DNA from: Athripsodes cinereus
Taxonomy: Eukaryota > Arthropoda > Insecta > Trichoptera > Leptoceridae
Assembly (NCBI GenBank): GCA_947579605.1
Contig: OX388310.1
Location: forward strand, 2,046,001-2,110,000
Reading direction: 5' to 3'
DNA: 64,000 nucleotides
The stretch's first letter is position 1; every line of letters begins with the position of its first letter. Made by a program: the position numbers and the translations under genes. The notes below the pieces were generated by a model that was given only the letters and a program-made list of their open reading frames with translations, searched no databases and was not told the origin of the DNA. Below, piece after piece: positions 33,672 to 45,057 of the stretch.

Positions 33672-36453
33672 TCTTAGCGCGTTAGGAATCTCTGAGATGA
33701 GATGGCCTAATCCTGGGGATATGTGGACGGGAGAGTTTCGACTGATCCATAGCGGTAGTATAGAGGGGAAACCGGGGCAAGGGGGGGTAGGAATCATGTT
33801 AAGTAAGGATTTGGGGAGGAGAGTAAAGGGGTATGTACAGTATGGAGGTAGAATTATTTTAGTCAAGCTAGACACCAGACCCGTAGATACAATACTCATT
33901 CAGGTTTACATGCCAACATCTAGCCATAGCGACGAAGAAATTGAGAGCATATACGAAAACATCCAGAAATTGCTAGATGACACAAAAGCTGAGGAAAATG
34001 TGATTGTAATGGGAGACTGGAACGCAGTAGTTGGGGAAGAAAGAGAGGGATCAATCGTAGGAGCGTATGGGCTGGGCATTAGAAACGATAGAGGCAACCG
34101 TCTTATTGAATTTTGTGCCAAAAATAAAATGGTTATAGCAAACACATGGTTCCAGCACCACTTTAGACATCGTTATACGTGGAAATCTCCCGGAGACAGA
34201 TTCCGGTCGCAGATTGACTACATTTTAACGCGGCAACGGTATAGAAACCAAATTAAAGACTGCAGGAGCTATGCAGGCCCGGACATTGATAGCGACCATA
34301 ATATGGTTGTGGCGGAAACCATACTGAAATTCAAAAGGCTCGAGAAGAGAACCACAAAAAGATGGGACTTAAAGCTTTTGAAAACAAAAGAAGTAAAAGA
34401 GAAATACGACGAAAAAACTAAGGTTTGCGATTTTGAGAGCAATGAAAGTGTAAACAGAGTATGGGAGAAAATCAAAGAGAAAATTACTACAGCGGCAGAT
34501 GAGGTTATAGAGAAAAGAAAGCCGCAAGCTAGGAAAGAATGGATTACGGTCGATATATTAGAAATGATTGAAGAAAGAAGGAGGCTAAAGAACTCGAGAA
34601 CAGAAGAAGGAAAAAAGGAATATAAAATCTTGAGAAACAAAATCAACAGGGAGTCCAAATTGAGAAAGGAATGCTATCTGCAAGAAAAATGCAGGAATAT
34701 CAACAGAAATATAAAACAAAGGAAATTTGAAACTGCATATTCTGAAGTCAAGAATTTTTACAATGATAAGACACAACCACGATGTGCTATCCAAGATCAA
34801 AACGGCAAACTACTGTTTGAGGATGAATTGATTGTTAAAAGGTGGAAAGAATACCTAGAACAACTTTACAAAGGAAAGAACATACTTGAGGAAAGTAAAG
34901 CACTGGAAACAGAATATGACAAAGAAAATAATGGAGATGACATCTTAAGAAGTGAATTTGATAATGCCTTATCAAAATTGAAAGACGGCAAAGCACCAGG
35001 TATTGACCTAATTCCATCAGAGTTGCTTAAATGCGCAGGAAGCGGCATGCTTGACACTTTGTATAAGCTTGTCTGCAAAATATATAACACAGGAGAGATA
35101 CCTGAGGACTTCGCCAAATGTCTGATACGAGCGCTACCTAAGAAAACAGGCACGACAAAGTGCGAACAACACAGAACATTAAGCATGATATCACACGCTT
35201 CTAAGATACTCACCAACATTATAATGAAAAGGGCGGAAAGTAAAATCAACGAAACACTTTCAGAAGATCAATTTGGATTCCGCAAAGAGACAGGTACAAG
35301 AGATGCAATTCTGAGTCTAAGACTTGTTCTTGAAAAGAGAATAACAGTAAATAGAAACACGTATGTAGCATTCATCGACCTAGAAAAAGCATTCGATAAA
35401 GTAGAATGGGAACAACTTTTTAAGACTCTAAACCAGATAGGAATGAGCTATAAGGACAGAAGAGCAATCTGGAGCCTATACAAGAATGAAATGGCTGTAA
35501 TTAAAAGCGGAGAGAGCTGCGCAGAAGCGAGGGTAGAACAAGGTGTGAGACAGGGATGCTCAATGTCGCCAGCACTCTTTAACTGCTATATACAGCGAGC
35601 TATTGATGAACTCAGAGAAGAAATGAAGAACTGGACAGGAGTAAAAATAAATGGGAAAAAAGTCGACATGATTAGATATGCAGACGACATAGCACTGCTC
35701 GCAGACTCCGAGATGGAGCTGAACGAAGCCTTAGGGAAAATGGAAAGTATACTGTTGTCAAAGTACAACATGAAAATAAATAAAGATAAAACAAAATGTA
35801 TGGTCGTTGGAAGGGAGGAAGCGACTGCGAACATTGCCATAAATGGAGTGAGCATCAAACAAGTAAGAGAATTCGTGTACTTGGGCAGCAGAATAAACCA
35901 GGACGGACGCTCCAAATCAGAAATTGTGAGCAGAATAAACCAGGCACGAATTGCCTTTAACAAAAAATCCAAAATATTAGAATCCCCTAATATTGATCTA
36001 AGCGTGAGGAAGAATCTCACTAAAGCCTTTGTGTGGAGCATTTTGTTATATGGGTGCGAGACGTGGACCATCAGCAAGAGGGAAAGCGGACGGTTAGCGG
36101 CATTTGAAATGTGGTGCTATAGACGCATGCTGAAGATTCATTGGTCGGAACACGTCGAAAACGAAGAAGTGTTAACCAGGGTTGGCGAAAAAAGGCAACT
36201 CCTCAAAAGAATCTGCCAACAACGAGCTAATTGGATTGGCCACAACATCAGGCACCCAGGACTGCTCATCGCAATCGCAGAGGGCAGGACCGAAGGCACA
36301 AATGGCAGAGGTCGACCGAGAGACGCCTATATGGACCAACTGAAGAGGGACATGAGCTGTGGCTCATATATGGAGTTGAAGAGACTAGCTGAGAATAGGG
36401 AGGAGTGGAGAAATAAGTCAAAACTCGTTGCAGACCAATCCAATGGATTGTAA
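33672..36453 (+). CDS. RTE-type LINE endonuclease-reverse transcriptase (5'-truncated, frame open)
   Basis: One open frame of 918 codons from the ATG at 33697; homology starts slightly earlier (LGISEMRWP from about 33682), so the N-terminal part of the endonuclease is cut off by 5' truncation rather than by mutation. An apurinic-type endonuclease domain spans residues about 1-210: GDWN (106-109), QIDYIL (172-177), SDHNMV (199-204). Reverse transcriptase follows: DGKAPGIDLIPSELLK (430-445), FIDLEKAFD (559-567), RQGCSMSPALF (618-628), catalytic YADD (661-664). The C-terminal tail has LLYGCETW and WIGH..RHP. The protein nicks target DNA and copies its RNA there. No stop or frameshift is present, suggesting recent insertion. 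Without its own 5' promoter and complete endonuclease this copy is probably immobile. Fragments of the same family lie at 3150, 14236 and 49728. Confidence 0.92.
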
Positions 36454-36901
36454 CTCATTATATATACTTCTTAATTTCAATTGAACCTGTTTAAATAGAG
36501 CCTTATTTTTGATATGGATTGCAGAATACAATAGTGACATCTAATGCATTATTTTCAGCCCGAATTTTAGATATTTTTCTGGAGGAATGCAGTGTCATTA
36601 TTTTTTTCCCGATCTCCAAGAATTTCAACATCCTTTATAAGTATAACAGAGCCTTTTAGATATTATAAGAATTTACTTGATTGGTGCTGAAGCTCTCTGA
36701 GTGGAGGATCCTTGTCTTCAGCTTGTACTCCTAAAGCGCGTTGCTGCATAATGATAATAAGTAAATAAAAAGTTCATATTCTTTACATTAGATCAATTGC
36801 GTGTAATAAACATGCAAGCCGTGCTAAAAGTAATGTTAAATAAATAAAAAAAAAAAGACATTAAGTGTGGTTGACAAACCTAATTGCTGAATTTAAAATG
36901 T
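36454..36901. other. 3' flank of the RTE-type LINE
   Basis: The first 20-25 bases (CTCATTATATATACTT) are still element, since they recur in the copy at 3150-3196. No terminator or repeat tail is obvious after that, and no gene is supported. Confidence 0.45.
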
Positions 36902-37065
36902 ATAATGGGTCTGGGTGTTACATGGCTATGTGTTTAGTACATTGTATATAATATGTGTATCGTTGCGTTAGTACCCATTAGACAAGATTCACCTCTTAGT
37001 TTGGGACTAGCTCGATCTATGTGAATTGTTCATACATGTAATGTTATGTTATGTTTAAATGTCTT
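36902..37065 (+). repeat. tRNA-derived SINE (family 1), 5'-truncated
   Basis: GGTCTGGGTGTTACATGG, GTTAGTACCCATTAGACAAG, GGGACTAGCTCGATCTATG, then TGTTATGTTATG at the end. The head is missing. Confidence 0.7.
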
Positions 37066-37759
37066 TATTTATATGAATAAATAAGATAAAGGATTAAATT
37101 GTTCATTGAATATTTAAATGATTATATAATTAACAAAATTAATGTAAGAATATTATTAATGATCGTTTCCCTTTCGGAATGCTTGGACTTAGTCCTGAAG
37201 GAACAAGGAGTGAGTGGGTAAGAAGAGGTTAGGTTAGTGGTTAACCTCAAGTAACCCTGTGGTATTTGGTTTCACACAACACTTCTTACCCTCGCTACGG
37301 ATCAAAATAACTACAACAAGGAGAAAGCTAACAAGATTTCAGTAACTATTTCATAATACCATAACTTATTCGTTATACATAATTAGTTCCTAATACCGCT
37401 GATGTGTGTTCTTAAATGTTCTTGAACGATAAAGCAACGTAAGTAAATCTCACATACAATATGTTTACGTATAGAAATAAAAACACCTACCTATTTGTCA
37501 TTAAAAAAGCAAACATATTTTTGAAAAAGCTCATTAGTAGTTAGGTATTAAATTTTAAGGTCTAAGACGTTTTAAATCCAAATACATTAATTAGGGACAA
37601 TTTTTTAGAATGGCCAAAATAAAAATCTGTCTATCCTTACCATAACGGCATGAGCAAGCATTTTGACCGTAATTTGATATTTTGCTTTAATAAAAAAAAA
37701 AATTAATACTGTTTCAATAACTCAAAAGACACGTCCAAAAGCAAATATATGTAATATTT

Positions 37760-37816
37760 ATTACTTTAAGCACGACCAGTTTCGTGGTCTCCGAGTTCGC
37801 ATCATCAAGTGGTAAT
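37760..37816 (-). ncRNA. Hammerhead-like ribozyme motif, type I
   Basis: Minus strand: stem I 5' AUUAC-CAC (37816-37809); core UUGAUGA (37808-37802); extra U; stem II with an inner CUC/GAG hairpin; GAA (37783-37781); stem III AC-UG-GU (37780-37775); C at 37774 as the predicted cleavage base. GUG (37773-37771) then pairs CAC, and after a six-base bulge GUAAU (37764-37760) pairs AUUAC. All helices except stem II are fully complementary. C3 is U instead of C, which normally harms activity. Confidence 0.5.
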
Positions 37817-38401
37817 CGATACTGAATAAAACAAACATAAAAAATCGTAAACAGTGAATTTGGAGGAGTAGTGTGGTAACACAACCCCTTATTATCCAAC
37901 CCCAGGACTACTATAAAATTAAAAATTAAATGAGACAAAATTAATGCCAATACAATCAATTAAAAAATAATTAATAGGCTTCAAGCATACGACATAATAT
38001 GGTTGTGCTTTGAGACACCCAGAATGGTATTATGTATTTAATGAGGTATGTGGTGTCCAGAAATGAATAGACATGTTGATAGGTATTTATATATTATATT
38101 TTATATTTTTTCATATCGTCCTTAGGTCCTTATATTGCGGACACTTAGACTCGTCAAATGTAGAATATAATAACCAATGAATATTACAAACATTATATCA
38201 AAAAACAAGTCAATCAAAATTAAACAACGATCACACAAAACATAAAATATATCCAACCATAAGGATTTCGTCAAGTGAGAAAAATAATTAAATAAGTAAA
38301 ATATAATATGTAGTCGCAAATGTAAAGGGTTTGGATCTACAGCGTCAAACATAGATATAATAAAATTATAAAAAGGTACAAGGCATAAAACATAAACATT
38401 T
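37817..38401 (-). other. 3' flank / untranslated region of the Jockey/CR1-type LINE
   Basis: The part adjoining the stop (about 38090-38401) is taken as the LINE 3' untranslated region, ending in an AT-only tail (38080-38110). 37817-38080 is of unknown origin. Confidence 0.4.
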
Positions 38402-41200
38402 TTATCCATTTAACATTTCGTCAATCGTGTAAAATGATTTATTAACTAGATACGATTTCACTTCTCTCCGGAAGACCAATACATCATCACATTTTATTGT
38501 GTCTGGGAGTTTGTTATACAGTCTTACACTAAGACACAAAAAGCTTCGATCTACTTTAGAGAGCCTGTGTTCAATTGGTCTAATTTTGTGTTTCGACCTG
38601 GTATTATAACTATGGAAATCTTCATTTAGTGGTGTATTATCCAGGTGTTTCTGCGCATAACATATACATTCATAAATAAAAAGTGATACCATGGTTAGGA
38701 TTCCTTGCTCTCTGAATACAGTTCTGCAGGATTCCCTATAATTCATGCAAAGAAGAGTTCTCATTGCTCGCTTTTGCAGAATGAATATTCTTTTTGAGTC
38801 AGGGGCGTTTCCCCAAAACAATATACCATATGACATGATACTATGAAAGTATGCAAAATACACCAATTTTGCAGCTTCTACTCCACAGGTCTCTCTTATC
38901 TTTTTAATCGCGTAGATTGCCGAACAAAGTTTTGGAGCAATATTTTCAATGTGTGAGCTCCATTGTAATGTTTTGTCAATAGTAACGCCTAGGAATTTAC
39001 ATGCATCCTTAATAACTATTTCTTTATTATTTAACATGGTATTCACTGGATCATCTTGCATAGGCCGTTTCAGAGAAAAGCGAATCGCATTAGTTTTCGT
39101 CTTATTCAGTACAAGATTGTTATCACAAAACCAGCCCTCCATTTTATTTAAAGCATGTAGAGTTTTCGCCTGTGTATGTTCTCCGCCTTTAGTGCTATTT
39201 ATCAATAACGACGTATCGTCGGCAAACATTATAATTTTCTCATCATGAATCAAGGAAAGGGGCAAATCATTAATATATATTATAAACAATAATGGACCAA
39301 GAATAGATCCCTGAGGGACACCATAGTTGATATTTCCGAAAGAAGATTTAACATTATCTAGTTCTGTCAGTTGTTTTCTTTCTTTAAGATACGATGCAAA
39401 AAAGGCCTTTTCAGCGTTCTTGATTCCATAAAATTCTAACTTACAGATAAGGATTTCATGGTCAACGCAATCAAAAGCCTTTGATAGGTCACAGAAAATA
39501 CCATAAATGTCATGTTTTTCATCAAACGATTCCAATATATTTTGTACCAAGCTTGCTATTCCATCTGATGTGCTTTTATTCTTTTGGAAACCAAATTGTT
39601 GAGGATGAAACAAATTATTTCTTTCAAAAAAATGGAGAACCTGGCTGGCAACAATCTTCTCAAACAACTTGCTAAGCACAGGCAGTATCGAGATAGGCCT
39701 AAAGTTACCCGGATCATTTTTATCACCGTTTTTATGTATGGGTATGACCCTTGCCATTTTTAATAAGTTTGGAAAGATTCCCTGTTTAAAACACAAGTTT
39801 ATTATATCAGCGATATTAGAAGCAAGTCCAGTAATGATGCGCTTCAATAATTTTGTGGAGATACCCCACAGATCAGCAGAGTCTTTTGTTTTAATTTGCT
39901 TACATGTATTAATAATGTCACTCTGTGATACAAATTCAAACGAGAAAACATCTGTGCAAGGGTTCATGTTTTCCAAGTAACTTTTTGCCCTCTCAGCCGA
40001 AGCACTCAAATCACTTGTAAGAGACCTACACACATTTATAAAATAATCATTAAAATAATCAGCAATTTGAATATTATTCCTACTAGTAGTTTTGTCATTG
40101 ATAAGAGTATTTGCTCTACCAGTTTCCTGTTTTATAATATCCCAAGTAGTTCTGATAACGTTTTTAGAATTCTTAATTTTATTAATGAAAAACAATCTTT
40201 TTGCTTCATCACACACTCTTTTGAATATTTTACTATAACTAGAAATAAACAATTTAATCTTTTGCGAATTAACTTTCTCTCTCAATTTATATAAATCAAA
40301 TAATCTTTTTCTTGAAATCAAAATGCCGGGAGTCATCCAACGACATGATGATCTGTTATTTTTGCATTCTATTTTTTTAATTGGTACATGACCATTCAAA
40401 CATATTATAAAATTAGAGAAAAAATTTGTGAATGCCATTTCTGCATTAAAGTTATCCAAATCACATTTGTACTCTTTCATAGATTCAAGAAAATCATTTA
40501 TGTTTTGTTCATTGTAAAATCTTTTATACTTGAATTTTTTCTCAACAGTGTTTTTACATATTTTGTTTTCTTTCTTCAAAGCAATTAATTGTCCATTGTG
40601 ATCAGACCTCACAAAGTTAACAGTATTAGTATAGTCAAATTTAGTGTCAGTAAATATATTATCAATACAAGTGGATGAAGTTTTTGTAATTCTTGTAGCA
40701 TTAAAAATGCTACGCGTCAATAAATAACATTGCATTAAGTCTAAGAGTTTACTGCTTTCTTTACAAACTTCATTTAAATTTACATTAAAGTCGCCACAAA
40801 TGATAAGTTTTTTACTATTTTTATGAGAAATTTTTTGTATGATATTTTCCAAAGAATTAAAAAACGCGTCAAAATTTCCAGTAGGAGGCCTGTATACCGA
40901 TAAGATAATAAAGTTATAAATCTCAATACAACTCATTTCACATATTTTTTCTTGAGAAAGTTTAACTATATCTAATCTATTTTTTGCTGTGAGTGTATTC
41001 TTAACGTATATAACTGATCCTCCTCTGGTTGTGCTAATTCTACTATAACTACTCATGATATTGTGTGTAGATGTATTATAATTACTTATTTCATATGTTT
41101 CCAACCAAGTCTCTGTGAGGCAGAGCACATCAACACTATTCAAATCAATCGAAGTACACAGTTCATGCAGTTTATTCCGCAATCCTTGGTAGAGGACTCT
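38402..41200 (-). CDS. Jockey/CR1-type LINE ORF2 endonuclease-reverse transcriptase (5'-truncated, frame open)
   Basis: Open from 41200 to the stop at 38402 (926 residues counted from the Leu codon at 41182). The sequence before it, LYQGLRNKL, resembles the usual start of the endonuclease, so only a few N-terminal residues and ORF1 are missing. Endonuclease motifs: TETWL (23-27), GDFN (130-133), CIDNIF (172-177), SDHN (193-196). Reverse transcriptase: FRPISILPVLSKLFEK (494-509), CDLSKAFDCVDHE (564-576), GVPQGSILGP (621-630), catalytic FADD (653-656). The C-terminal LYNKLPDTIK...FRREVKSYL ending is typical of the Jockey/CR1 group. No stops or frameshifts. Clade assignment is by motif only. The 3' untranslated region runs left to roughly 38090. 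Confidence 0.92.
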   Translation of the reverse strand, partial: RVLYQGLRNKLHELCTSIDLNSVDVLCLTETWLETYEISNYNTSTHNIMSSYSRISTTRGGSVIYVKNTLTAKNRLDIVKLSQEKICEMSCIEIYNFIILSVYRPPTGNFDAFFNSLENIIQKISHKNSKKLIICGDFNVNLNEVCKESSKLLDLMQCYLLTRSIFNATRITKTSSTCIDNIFTDTKFDYTNTVNFVRSDHNGQLIALKKENKICKNTVEKKFKYKRFYNEQNINDFLESMKEYKCDLDNFNAEMAFTNFFSNFIICLNGHVPIKKIECKNNRSSCRWMTPGILISRKRLFDLYKLREKVNSQKIKLFISSYSKIFKRVCDEAKRLFFINKIKNSKNVIRTTWDIIKQETGRANTLINDKTTSRNNIQIADYFNDYFINVCRSLTSDLSASAERAKSYLENMNPCTDVFSFEFVSQSDIINTCKQIKTKDSADLWGISTKLLKRIITGLASNIADIINLCFKQGIFPNLLKMARVIPIHKNGDKNDPGNFRPISILPVLSKLFEKIVASQVLHFFERNNLFHPQQFGFQKNKSTSDGIASLVQNILESFDEKHDIYGIFCDLSKAFDCVDHEILICKLEFYGIKNAEKAFFASYLKERKQLTELDNVKSSFGNINYGVPQGSILGPLLFIIYINDLPLSLIHDEKIIMFADDTSLLINSTKGGEHTQAKTLHALNKMEGWFCDNNLVLNKTKTNAIRFSLKRPMQDDPVNTMLNNKEIVIKDACKFLGVTIDKTLQWSSHIENIAPKLCSAIYAIKKIRETCGVEAAKLVYFAYFHSIMSYGILFWGNAPDSKRIFILQKRAMRTLLCMNYRESCRTVFREQGILTMVSLFIYECICYAQKHLDNTPLNEDFHSYNTRSKHKIRPIEHRLSKVDRSFLCLSVRLYNKLPDTIKCDDVLVFRREVKSYLVNKSFYTIDEMLNG

Positions 41201-41249
41201 TTATTGACTGCCTGGTATACATACATAAGTGACAATACAATACATTACA

Positions 41250-41380
41250 AATGGATGGCAAACCTTACCACTGAATTAAAGATGTTAAATGTCTTAGTTT
41301 TTTCAAAAACCTTCCTTTGACAGGACACTCGATAACTTACGGAAAAGAGTGGGAATCAAATTCTTAGCCGGGTGTTCCAT
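41250..41380 (+). repeat. Family U fragment
   Basis: ATGGATGGCAAACCTTACCAC, GACACTCGATAACTTACGG, AAAAGAGTGGGAATCAAATTC match the 3' half of family U. It lies at the 5' truncation point of the minus-strand LINE. Confidence 0.55.
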
Positions 41381-41797
41381 ATAATGAATCACCATTGGCT
41401 TAAAATAGCTCAGTTTTGATGCCCAGCAATAATAGAATATTATGGATAAAACCAACATGAGTCTTAGTATGAACATTTCTATTAAATCTGAAATAATTAG
41501 ATCGGCTGTAAATTCAATCCGTGAAATGGTTTTCTCTTTGCGCAGGCAGCGTACTGTGCAGTATTTACATTGCACTCTCAAACCAATACAATTATAATAT
41601 AATACATAGATATCTACCGTTAAATTTGTACAGGTTTATTATCTTGCATTATTCTGTGCACGTATTTCAGTTATCCAATGTTTTGACTGTCCAGTTCCAT
41701 AACTCATGAAGTCTAAAATTTCGAAAATATTGATTATGTCAACGAGTGCAGTTCAAGGTCACGCACACTATCTTGTGTGCCAGACATATCAACTGTT

Positions 41798-42004
41798 CTG
41801 AGGCCTGAGTCAATAACACATTTTCACGTTACGTTTTCGTTCCGTTAACGTTCGATTATAGACGAAGTTGCAGGCAAGTGTCAATTTCGTTGCTAAGATA
41901 CACAATAGTTACGAAAATTGACACTTTGACGCAACGTCGTCTGCATTTGAACGCTAACGGAACGAAAACGTAACGCTAAAATGTGTGTTTGACTCAGGCC
42001 TCAG
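41798..42004. mobile_element. MITE with about 50-bp inverted repeats
   Basis: CTGAGGCCTGAGTCAA (41798-41813) is inverted as TTGACTCAGGCCTCAG (41989-42004). The repeats extend inward through ACGTTACGTTTTCGTTCCGT and its inverse. Total length 207 bp, no coding content. It sits inside a family-E repeat (GTTCCATAGCTCAACAAG follows it). The target duplication is unclear. Confidence 0.75.
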
Positions 42005-42189
42005 TTCCATAGCTCAACAAGTCGAAAATTTTGTTTTAATTTGTAATATGCACATTGCACAATCAATGCCACTCTTTCAATTTTGCAAATAAATAATTAT
42101 AAAAAAACACAGTTCCTTCATATATTTTATAAAATATTTAGTTTTTTTTTTAAATTAAAATTAAAATTTTCCTATTTAAAATTCCAGAA

Positions 42190-42400
42190 ATATATATTTG
42201 GAATTGTTTAACGATTGAACGGAGCAATGACGACTTATGCTTGAAGCAGTGTGGATATTATGTAGTACGTGTTTATTTCACTATCTGTTGTATTTTTAAA
42301 GCATAATAATATATAAATATGTACACCAAAATTAGAACTCTGGCGATATTACGAATATAAGACATTTGTTGACTTTTGTTGAGTTTTGGAACTGGACATT
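42190..42400 (+). repeat. Dispersed repeat (family E)
   Basis: Plus-strand relative of 6238-6430, ending in TTTTGGAACTGGACATTCG. Its last part is included in the tandem duplication that follows. Confidence 0.5.
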
Positions 42401-42806
42401 CGATATAATCTATCAACAGGAAATATCTACGCAGACTACATATGTATTATATTCATATAAAACTACTAAAATAGTTATTTGTTAATTTTTCGATCATACC
42501 ATCACGGCATTTCCCACTAATGGAGTAGCCAGCTGAACTACTGCACGTAACAATCATGAATGATGTCCTCTCTGTTCCAATAGAAGTTGAAGTTTGTTGA
42601 GTTTTGGAACTGGACATTCGATATAATCTATCAACAGGAAATATCTACGCAGACTACATATGTATTATATTCATATAAAACTACTAAAATAGTTATTTGT
42701 TAATTTTTCGATCATACCATCACGGCATTTCCCACTAATGGAGTAGCCAGCTGAACTACTGCACGTAACAATCATGAATGATGTCCTCTCTGTTCCAATA
42801 GAAGTT
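42375..42806. repeat. Perfect 214-bp tandem duplication
   Basis: 42375-42588 and 42593-42806 read identically base for base, separated by GAAG (period 218). The unit joins the end of a family-E repeat to a family-U fragment (CATACCATCACGGCATTTCC). It could be a recent duplication or an assembly artefact. Confidence 0.9.
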
Positions 42807-42869
42807 ACAAAATTCCGGATGGATGGCATACCTAATCGTTTAAATAAAGATGTTAAATGTTATAAACTC

Positions 42870-43005
42870 ATACTCAAATACAATCTTATACACATTTCAC
42901 AGTAAGTTAAAAGCTTGTGTTGTGAAAGGGGAGCTTGCCGGCATCTGAGATCGAACCACGCACCTCATGTGCATGAGACCTAGACTCTATCTCCAGGCTA
43001 CCGAC
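42870..43005 (-). repeat. tRNA-derived SINE (family 2)
   Basis: The reverse complement has the head with B-box-like GGTTCGATCTC, GATGCCGGCAAGCTCCCC and CTTTTAACTTACTGTGAAAT. It appears inserted into a family-U copy whose two halves flank it. Confidence 0.65.
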
Positions 43006-43248
43006 GAACAATGTCATAAACATGATGTGTTACGAATACCTGCCGCTTACAAGACACTCGAAAACTAACCAAAAAGACTGAGAAACCTATTGTTTGACGG
43101 AAACTCTTTATAACAAATTAATAGTAGGTATATAACCTCTCATATTGCAATCGAAGAATTGACATATTCTTTGAATATTATGGCTAACGCGACGGAAGCG
43201 ACGTAATTATGATGATGTATGTACGTCGGATGATTTATTCAGCGCTGT

Positions 43249-43852
43249 TTAAGGGCCCCGTTTAGCAAAAACGGTAAAATATTCTATTTTCAACAAATTT
43301 GATAGAAAAACTGCCAAAACTTGTTGACCCTTGTGAACATATTGATTTAATAAAATAAAAAAACAAATATTTATCACCAATATTAGTTTTTTACTAAAAA
43401 ATAAATAAATCGCAGACTGGCAAGATTTATTTAGGTACTCTTTGTTATATCAAAATACAAATTATTTGTAAAATATATATATTTTTTATTCATCCAATCA
43501 AGCATATAAATACTATAGATTCAAAATAGTTTTTTTTTATTCTATAATTTTAATAACTATCTAAATATTCTCAATATTAAAATAAATATTTGAAAATTTG
43601 TAGGATTCTCGTGCATTTATGTACCAAACACACCCCCGAATTGGATTATTAAAAATATGCTTTTTTATAAACGAATACTATGAAGCTAAAATCGAGTTTT
43701 TTTTTAAGTTTAAGTTTGATATTGGTAATTAATATTTGTTTTCATATTTTATCAAATCAAAATGTTCCTAGGGTCAACAAGTATTGAGAGTTTGTGTTCC
43801 AAACTTGTTGAAAATTGAATGTTTTATCGTTTTTGTTAAAGGGGCCCCTTAA
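43249..43852. mobile_element. TTAA-flanked non-autonomous DNA transposon
   Basis: TTAA at 43249-43252 and 43849-43852 flank termini GGGCCCCGTTTAGCAAAAAC and the inverse of GGGGCCCCTTTAACAAAAAC. The inverted repeats continue about 50 bp (ATTTTCAACAAnTTTG). The 596-bp interior has no coding frame. TTAA target duplications are the hallmark of piggyBac-type elements; the superfamily is inferred from that alone. Confidence 0.75.
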
Positions 43853-44174
43853 TGGAGCCTCGGGCACAAGAAACTTTGTTGGAAGAGCGATGTCTTCAGT
43901 TTTTTCCTGAGCGTTGTTATTAATTGATTTTTACAAAAGTTTTCGGCGAGTGGATTCTAGATGACGGTTCTTACGACACCAAAAGTCATTCAGTAGAAGC
44001 AACAGGATAACGCTTGACACAGTTAAAAAACGATCTTAATCTTATTTTGATCTCGTCCAGCATATTGTTAAATGCCTTTGCTGAGCGTAAGGGTCTACTT
44101 ACAGGTATTTTGAGAATAAAGAGCTCAGAATGTGACTGAAGTGTTATATTTTTCAAAGCTTTATAGACCATAAG

Positions 44175-44690
44175 GTCGGTTTACCTCTGAAGTCGAATAA
44201 ACAGCCCATCCTGTCAATCCCGGCTCATGGCACAACTTTCGTCTCAAAATCTTTTGCAGTTCAGGGTGCTCGTTGCTGGAATAATCTCCCTTCAAAATTT
44301 AGGCTGACTCAAAGTCTGACGTCTTTCAAGCGAGCCGTTAAGGATTAAATGATTTCCACAAACACAAACACAGCCTCTGAAACCTGAAACCCATCGCTCC
44401 TAACCCCCCCCCCCTTTTCCACCCCCCCACCTTTCGTTTTATGCATGTATGTTTGTATAAGTATATGTTCACTTTGTGAATATTTTTTTTTCACTCTTTT
44501 TTTTCCAAATTTCTTTAGATTATTGATTTTATTTTTATCATTAGTTAATACTTTTGGGTTAGTTGGAAGAGATCGCGCCTTTGCGATAAACTCGCCCTCT
44601 GTATATTGATTGTATCTGATTTGAATGTATCCCTTTTATGTAATTGTTTTTTATCAATGTACAGTAAAGAATGAATAAATAAATAAGGCA
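44175..44690 (+). pseudogene. LINE C-terminus plus complete 3' untranslated tail
   Basis: A frame ending at 44348 reads PILSIPAHGTTFVSKSFAV, QGARCWNNLPSKFRLTQSLT, SFKRAVKD, stop: the WNxLP...SFKxxxK ending of Jockey/CR1-group LINE proteins. It is followed by a C-run (44404-44427), then the tail-type-1 sequence (GTTGGAAGAGATCGCGCC, CTCGCCCTCTGTATATTGAT) and an AATAAATAAATAA end at 44690. This links the tail fragments at 6990, 14560 and 21008 to one LINE family. Confidence 0.7.
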
Positions 44691-45057
44691 TGGTTTGTAC
44701 TGAATGATATTGATAATAAATAAAAATATATGACTCATTAGTAAACATACTTATTTATAATATGCAACTGTCTCATTTTATGAAATCCATTACACTGTGA
44801 TAAGTATTATTTGTTTTATTTTTTGTTCAGACCTAACTAGCTAATAATACCCTATACCTATATTATATTACTTACATTCAGATAGACAGACAAATAGACA
44901 GCGTGACATTTACCTGTGAATGAGCTAAACGTGAAAGCGGTGATTCTTAAACTTCATCAGAATAAACGAAAATTAAAAAAATAATAAACGAAAGGAATAA
45001 AACAAATGAAAAATTTAGAAACAATTGCTAACCCGGAGCAATTTTTCTTATTTATTT

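Noticed and set aside
43986..44171. Minus-strand 61-codon frame as a gene
   Set aside because: Overlaps the LINE relic in antisense; no independent support.
44404..44427. C-run as a telomeric or G-quadruplex signal
   Set aside because: It lies in the 3' untranslated region of a LINE relic and is interrupted by TTTT and A; no G-tract periodicity.
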